Source of the DNA: Sinonovacula constricta | Lineage: Eukaryota; Mollusca; Bivalvia; Cardiida; Solecurtidae | Length of the DNA stretch: 64,000 bases | Assembly: GCA_007844125.1 (NCBI GenBank) | Contig: CM017559.1 | Span: 34,324,812 to 34,388,811 of the forward strand | Direction of reading: 5' to 3' | Part shown: piece by piece, positions 58,065-64,000 of the stretch | How positions within the stretch are numbered: position 1 is the stretch's first letter | Layout: every line of letters begins with the position of its first letter | Notes under the pieces: generated by a model | The model's database searches: none | Told to the model about the DNA's origin: nothing | Seen by the model: the letters and a program-made list of their open reading frames with translations, nothing else | Made by a program: the position numbers and the translations under genes

Positions 58065-58250
58065 ATAGTCTGAATGTCACCGGATCTCACATAAGATTAA
58101 GCGAGAGAGCGAAAGCACATCAGCAGTCTGTTTAAATTACATCAACTTCTCAAGGTGATTGATCGGTTATTTCCGCTGAGTGCTTATTTGCATATTCATA
58201 GTCAGGAATTCAATGGTGATGTGTTCAGATTTTTGAAAGTATAATAACTC
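58065..58250. repeat. dispersed repeat family M (copy 2)
   Basis: Sister of 54,845-55,045; here with an octamer-like TATTTGCATATTCA. Confidence 0.5.
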
Positions 58251-58559
58251 CCATTGTTTTGTTCTCAGTTGCTAAGAAATATGCAAGGTATATTTACTTC
58301 TGTAAACAGTTACATTTGTTTCTTATATTATGCCCATAATCACTATTGATCGCAGCGTTATGTGCATTGTGAGTTGGTCGGCTGACCAGCTGTTTTAAAC
58401 GGCTCCACGACAATCGCACAGAATTCACTATAAAACAGTGCATGCATATTTTAGTACTTTAGAAAAGAAGTCCGAAGCATAAATTAATGTATCATATAAG
58501 CGACATTTTTACGCACTTAAAATATGTATAGAATTTACATTGTTTTTAAAGCTATAAAG

Positions 58560-58860
58560 AACTTTTTCTTTCCAAATGTAAACCGAAATCCTTTTGATCT
58601 ACATATTGCTCCGCGATATTTCTCTGGCCAGTCAGATCTGTCGATTGCTCTTTCTGGCACCATCTCTAGCATCGTACAGCTGGAAGAGTCGCAACACACT
58701 TAATTTGTTTGTTATATATAGAGATGCCAAAAGAAGAGAGGTCGTAAAACAGCAAGTCACACCAGATGCAGACGGCGTTACTACGTTGCCATTGGTTACA
58801 AAGACTCTAATCCCCACCTCTACCAAGATACCACTGCAACCTGTGGCTGAGGATTATTAA
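58560..58860 (+). pseudogene. coding-like segment with a frame change; unknown product
   Basis: Frame one, open from about 58,560 to a stop at 58,701-58,703, reads protein-like: NRNPFDLHIAPRYFSGQSDL then SIALSGTISSIVQLEESQHT. A second frame is protein-like from about 58,722 to the stop at 58,858-58,860: DAKRREVVKQQVTPDADGVT, then PLVTKTLIPTSTKIPLQPVA and EDY. They may be one exon broken by a frameshift, or the second part may be a separate last exon starting after the acceptor-like GTTATATATAG. I do not recognise the protein. Confidence 0.3.
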
Positions 58861-58864
58861 AAGC

Positions 58865-59460
58865 TAATAAAAACGTTGCTATGTGAACTAAATAACTGTT
58901 ACTGGTACAACATATTGAATAATACAAGGACGAAGGAAACGAAGAAAAGTTGATGGGAAGGGCGAGAGGAAGAGCGAGGTTATTTTTCTGTCATTGTTAC
59001 TTTCCTCAAAATGTAACAGATGTGACGTCATTTTGTCTGGTTATTCTCGACAAGGTATGACCTTCGACGCTGTATCCCGTTTGAAATTAACGCGACTGTC
59101 TGTTGTAAATGTGAAGTGAACATATAAAATTTGTGAAAAAAGTATAAAAAAGTATATTAGAAGTATATTGCTCCTTAAAGCCAATGGTTCTTAGATAAAA
59201 TGAGGCGAGTCAACAATTTTCACATCAGCAGTCCATACAAATGACATTTAACAGAGATTACATGAAACTCCCATTCAGATGTTTCCCGCAATCAGATGAA
59301 TAATTGTCATCATTCAAGTTGATGATGATATTCAGATGTCAGATATGCCCGAGGCGGGTCCTTTTAAATAATCAGAGGCCGAATCGGTGCCTTTCAGTGA
59401 GAGATTAGTAGTTCATGGTAATCTCGAAAAGGTATAAAGTTCTAAAGAAACAAAGTCTAA
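58865..59460. other. intergenic; repeat M fragment only
   Basis: TGACGTCA at 59,023-59,030 and a piece of repeat M near 59,220-59,260. Confidence 0.4.
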
Positions 59461-59465
59461 CCACC

Positions 59466-59657
59466 GAGCTCAAAAACACAAAATTTATCCGACGTTTCGG
59501 GGTGTTAAGCCACGCTTTTTTCAAGGACTAATGTTTACATATTTTGAACATAACCCAACATAAGTAATTCCTCGATGCAAATGATCCTTGAAAAAGGGGG
59601 GTGGGGGTGGGATGTTATCCTCACGAAACGTCGGATAAATTATGTGCTTTTGAGATC
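59466..59657. mobile_element. foldback MITE with 34-bp inverted ends
   Basis: The left arm 59,466-59,499 (containing TTTATCCGACGTTTCG) mirrors the right arm 59,624-59,657 (CGAAACGTCGGATAAAT...) with three mismatches. No target duplication could be identified. Confidence 0.8.
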
Positions 59658-59659
59658 GG

Positions 59660-60330
59660 GGGTTACATGTAGATCTTGAAAAGGTTTTCAAAAATGTAAG
59701 TTTATTCAAACATATGTTGTACTGGGAGGGACAGATGTTTAACATCTGCAGAAGTAAATGACTTTCATGCCAGTAACTAGTTGTATATCGTGTATAAGGA
59801 AATTAATTATGTTTATCAATTACTGTTTTTATCTAAGGATTGGTCTCATGTTGCGCTATAATAGCGACAGCAATTATTTTATTGTCGTGAACAACCTATC
59901 ATGTATCCTGAACCAAGATGCCGGCTGATGGCCTCTAATTATCCAGGCTGCGATGGAGGGCAGCGACACCATCTAAAAAAGGAAAGGCAACAACTATGTC
60001 CAATAGTGATCTTGTGTTGGAAACTGCTTGTTGAAAAGATTGGGTACGGCTGAGAACTTATTTCTTGGAGAGGATGCATGGGGTTGATGATGTTTAAAAA
60101 ATAAAAATCAAACGGACATGATGATCCAAATGATTGTGGCATAACCAAAGGTACCATCAATAACAGTGGAAATTACTGTATAGTGTACGTTTATGAAATT
60201 TAATAACTTGCCAACTTGTACACTGTCGGCAACCAGCCTAATAATCAGCAAATGCTTCTAACTCTCATGCTGGGAACCCGAAATAAGTTGCTGCTAAGTA
60301 TTTGTTTTGTATTCTCGATAAGTCTCCACT
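59660..60330. other. intergenic, nothing recognised
   Basis: AT-rich spacer. Confidence 0.4.
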
Positions 60331-60339
60331 TATAGAGTG

Positions 60340-60433
60340 ATTGAGACAGCCGGTAATTATTGGCTGAGACAGCCGGCGATTATTGGCTGAGACAGCCGGC
60401 AATTATTGGCTGAGACAGCCGGCGATTATTGGC
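60340..60433 (+). repeat. minisatellite, four 23-bp units
   Basis: TTGGCTGAGACAGCCGGCGA units with alternating CGAT/CAAT; the unit contains GGCTGAGACAGCC, a 5-bp stem (GGCTG/CAGCC). Confidence 0.93.
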
Positions 60434-60439
60434 GGCCTG

Positions 60440-61815
60440 TGTTCCTCTTATTGTAAATAGCGACACGACACAGATTGATGTGCTTTTCTGTTGCACTAGA
60501 AGTACAAGTACTTCTATCTCGAATGACCCCATTTTCTAAGAGCATGGGTTGCGTCAGTTTAATGAGGCGTTTTCCCGAAAAGAGACAACGGATGTCTCCC
60601 GAAAGCAGATACATTCCAAATAGATCAATACCAATATTAAATAGGCAATTGCGTATTTGTTTGACAAAATCAAATTCAAGAAAATAGAATAGTCATTGTC
60701 AATTAATGTTATTTAACATAACACAGTGTGCAAATAGGTAATGCAATAACAGCATAGATATATAAGTAAACTTAATTAAGAAGGAGATGATGATCTGGCG
60801 ACGTAGGGACTCCATACTACATGTGATAATGATTCTAATCAAATCTTACATGGCCTCATTATACTTACACTTCAGATCATGTTCCTCTCAGCAGAATCCC
60901 CTAGGCACATTTAAAATCCGCTTATTCACATATGTAAAAATATTCAACATGGGTAAATAAATTTTTTTTCAAATTGCTCAAAGAAACGAAACTTGAATAT
61001 CAATGCCAAACAAGGAATTTTCTATTAGAGTGCACTCAATGCACTGTTTTGAACGATGTGGTGAAACGAAAGACGACATGAGATTGAAGAGATTTAAATC
61101 ATATACTTTAGAAACATTTTAATAATATTTAAAACCGAACTTATGACTGAATGCATATATCTTGGCATTGCCCAGTGCTTGTCTTTGAAGTGTTAACACC
61201 AATGAAATAAATTTTGAAGAACTAAAGAAAAGAACATACTAAGTTATCGTGCAATTGCGTGTCTTTCTTTCCAGAAGCACTAAATAAAACATCGTAAGCA
61301 AAAAAAATATATCTCTCTGAAAAGCAACTATGAATTTTTCAAATACCCCAATTCTCTGAGTAACGCAAAAGCATACTTGGAATTCAGATAACAAATCTAG
61401 CTGGAGAAATCCATAAAATCGTTCTTCTTCTAAATAAAAAACAACTTGCTTCTGAAATCTATAAACAAAAGAACATGCACCTCGCAGGATCATCTGACCC
61501 AAGATAAATTTATCTATAACATTTGATTACATTCAGGAACAATACGCATCAAGGTTCCTCGAAATTAAAATTAATTAAAATGCACTTATTTCATCGGAAT
61601 ATAATTAATGTGCTTGTAAAGTGGTGTATATATTTGCGTATTTAGTAGAACGAATTAATACTGGGTCATGAAAGATATGTCTCGCAGCAAGTACATTGTA
61701 TTTGCATGAAACATGATTTAACTACGCGCATTCTGTAACAGCGAATGTACTCAGTTTATGATCCTCAGGTGAACTTCAATAGATAGTGATGCCATAGCCA
61801 CTGATAAGACAGTTT
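60440..61815. other. intergenic; no gene called
   Basis: Open frames on both strands at 60,426-60,687 are mutually antisense and lack family resemblance. The rest is AT-rich. Confidence 0.35.
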
Positions 61816-61817
61816 AA

Positions 61818-62225
61818 GGCAGCCATCTTGGAAGGCAGAAGCTTATGCAGGCCGAAATCAAGAAAAAACTCACCACTGTGTTTTTATTGTTCATTCTTTT
61901 TTTACTGCATTTTATTTTAAAATAGACAGCTTTTATGAAGTATTTTAAATATCAAAACTTTATTTTCATAGTTTAAAAGGTATAAAGAATACAACCAAAA
62001 ACGATTCACTGTTCAATTTGTTTAAGGATGAATAAATTTATTTATTTGTGCATTTATCAGTTTTAAAACATATTTTATTCTAAAAATATGAATTTCTAGA
62101 GCTTACCAATGGTGTTTGGCTTTTAATTTTTGGACCACAAATGAAGAAATTACAAGAAAATAAAATTCGAAGTTACAATCAAAGATGGCTGCCAAGATGA
62201 GGGATCTTCACTGATATGGTAACTA
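61818..62225. repeat. dispersed repeat family H (copy 2)
   Basis: Partner of 4,780-5,150. GCAGCCATCTTGG at about 61,820 is mirrored by AAGATGGCTGCC at about 62,183, giving inverted ends to the element. Confidence 0.65.
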
Positions 62226-62604
62226 TCTATCTACGGATAAGCAGTTTCAATACTCAGTAAAAGTTGGTTTTTCAAAATTCAAACATAAGGTAATTGTACG
62301 TGTAATATAAATTATTGTAAATGAAACGTATACGCAAAATTGGAAGCATTCAGTTGTTAAAGTCTTTCCAAACAGACAAAACATATTAACATTTATCCGA
62401 CAATATATTGTTGCAAAAGTACACCAATACGCCTAAAATTGTTTAAGATCATAATTTAAATGGCCTGTTAGTGATTATTTATGTACCAAATGCATACGTC
62501 TTACCGTCGTAATCTCTCAGGTGCATAAAATTGCATGTATTTCAAGTTGAGTAAAAGGACCAGGGAACAACTTCAGCGACATTTAGCAAAAAAATATACC
62601 TTGA

Positions 62605-63008
62605 TTGTAATCAAAGCCAGGTTTTTTTTTGTAATTGTACAATGTAAAATAGCTTAATCAAAACCTTTTTTTTTTGTAATTGTAAATGCATAATAGCTTA
62701 ATCAAAGCAAGTTTTTTTTTGTAATTGTAAATGTACAATAGCTTTATCGAAACCAGTTTTTGTAATTGTAAATGTACAATAGCTTCATCAAGACCATTTT
62801 TTGTAATTGAAAATGTAAAATAGCTTAATCAAGACCATTTAAAAATATAAATGTAAAATAGCTTAATCAAAACCAGTGTTTTGTAATTGTAAATGTACAA
62901 TAGCTTAAGCAAAACCAGTTTCTTTTGTAATTGTAAATATAAAATAGCTAAAACAAAGCCATTTTTTGTAATTGTAAATGTACAATAGCTTAATCAAAAC
63001 CAGTTTTT
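62605..63008 (+). repeat. minisatellite, about nine units of 40-48 bp
   Basis: Units contain TTTTTGTAATTGTAAATGTA and CAATAGCTTAATCAAAACCA; unit length changes with the T run, and substitutions differ between units. Confidence 0.93.
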
Positions 63009-63070
63009 TTTCTCTCGACAATGACGGACCTGGACACATAACAGATAAGAATTAACGTTTCGTATATTGA

Positions 63071-63369
63071 AGGGGCAAAATGGCGCACATGTAGTCCCCC
63101 TATGGTAGCATTCGTACTAAAAGGGGGGGAGGGTCGAGCTTCGGAACCGGAAGTCCTAGGGGGAAACGGTTTTCGTTGCCAGGTTGCTGCACTCCGGCCC
63201 CAGGTTCGTGCCAAGTTTCAGGCCGCTGGGGGCAAAAAAAGGGGCAAAATGGCGCACATGTAGTCCCCCTATGGTAGCATTCGTACTAAAAGGGGGGGAG
63301 GGTCGAGCTTCGGAACCGGAAGTCCTAGGGGGAAACGGTTTGCGTTGCCAGGTTGCTGCACTCCGGCCT
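63071..63369 (+). repeat. tandem duplication, 169-bp period
   Basis: AGGGGCAAAATGGCGCACAT starts at 63,071 and 63,240; the copies are nearly identical over 130 bp (one visible substitution). The unit is GC-rich compared with its surroundings. Open frames on both strands are by-products. Confidence 0.95.
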
Positions 63370-63930
63370 ATTTGCTTAAAAACAAGCTCAATTTGAAAAA
63401 AGTGTTTTGCATAGGCTAGTGATGAAAAACTATTAACATGGTATGTTGTAATTATTTGACATCATATTGAAGACAAATGCTACAAATAGTGCCTTAGTTC
63501 CTCAAGGAATGTTTCTTTTTAAGCAAACCTTGTACATTTTTGTTTGATTTGAAGTATAGTGTCCACGCATGTCTTTATAAATATGCCTAAACCAAGGATC
63601 TTTTCATATTTGTTTATTATAACATATGACATAAAAATGGGAAAAAGCCATAATCGAAAGAAAGTGTTTGGAGAAACCGGAATATTTTATTAGATTTATG
63701 AGCGGCAGTGGATCCCTTACGTGCGTTACATTAATCTTTGGGACATAACACTTTCGTTCTGTTTTCAATAATAACGTTACAAATTCGAGTTGCAATTATT
63801 CCAGCAAGAATAACAAACCTGAGTTGCATAGATTGCAACCGTTTAATTGTTACAGAACAAATAGTACCTTTTGGTAAGTTAATCTAGATTTGCTTGTTTG
63901 TATAACATTGATTCAATCCAATTACTTATT
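63370..63930. other. intergenic, nothing recognised
   Basis: AT-rich spacer. Confidence 0.4.
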
Positions 63931-63932
63931 TA

Positions 63933-64000
63933 CCGGATCTGGTAGCGCAATCGGTAGAGCGTCGGCTCCAGGTAAGGGAAGCCCCGGGTTCGATCCCGGG
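63933..64000 (+). repeat. tRNA-derived SINE, family B (copy 3), cut by the window end
   Basis: GGATCTGGTAGCGCAATCGG, TAGAGCGTCGGCTCCAGGTA and a perfect B box region (CCCCGGGTTCGATCCCGGG). Only the tRNA-like head is inside the window; the resemblance to the heads at 43.9 and 50.1 kb makes it a SINE rather than a true tRNA gene. Confidence 0.75.

Noticed and set aside
60426..60687. Two antisense open frames after the 23-bp minisatellite
   Set aside because: They overlap each other on opposite strands and neither shows a domain, splice site or repeat partner.
63933..64000. True tRNA gene
   Set aside because: The head is shared with SINE B copies at 43.9 and 50.1 kb; the anticodon arm and acceptor end cannot be confirmed because the window stops.

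Overview
The window looks like nuclear DNA of a lophotrochozoan animal, most likely a bivalve mollusc. It is AT-rich and intron-rich, carries several families of tRNA-derived SINEs plus foldback and minisatellite repeats, and its only securely recognisable genes are nicotinic acetylcholine receptor (nAChR, Cys-loop pentameric channel) exons, a family known to be greatly expanded in bivalves. The species call is an inference from style and gene content.

Layout. 0-25 kb: almost entirely non-coding, holding dispersed repeats (SINE A at 0.1 kb, family C at 4, 8.8, 9.8 and 12.8 kb, older duplicated blocks), a 138-bp foldback hairpin at 1.7 kb, a decayed minus-strand coding relic at 2.3-2.9 kb, and an unusually regular satellite of fourteen 75-bp units at 20.56-21.62 kb whose unit holds a CACGTG E-box. 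25-39 kb: nAChR exons on the plus strand: a 45-bp exon 3 (25,241-25,285), two alternative 110-bp copies of exon 4 (33,797-33,906 and 35,365-35,474), one very large exon 5 (36,832-37,810; Cys-loop to the M3-M4 loop) and the M4 exon (38,676-38,858). 39-45 kb: SINEs and a young Mutator-like element (40,799-41,409; perfect 88-bp inverted repeats, 9-bp target duplication) carrying what looks like a captured zinc-finger first exon. 45-47 kb: a second pair of nAChR terminal exons (44,992-45,961 and 46,525-46,701) with the alpha-subunit double cysteine. 47-64 kb: repeats, microsatellites, further SINE copies, two related elements with a promoter-like start and a short first exon (48.3 and 53.9 kb), a few isolated candidate exons (49.9, 56.0, 58.6 kb), and tandem repeats at 60.3, 62.6 and 63.1 kb.

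How the genes work together. All nAChR exon junctions are phase-compatible: one 5' part could be joined to exon 4a or 4b, and then to the non-alpha (37 kb) or the alpha (45 kb) terminal exon pair. Skipping exon 4, or including both copies, puts a stop codon in frame at once, so the reading frame itself enforces one-and-only-one use. Whether this is one complex transcription unit or the remains of a tandem gene duplication cannot be settled from DNA alone. No exons 1-2 (signal peptide, start of the ligand-binding domain) were identified for either gene, and the alpha-type gene has no exon 3 or 4 of its own within the 6 kb upstream of it.
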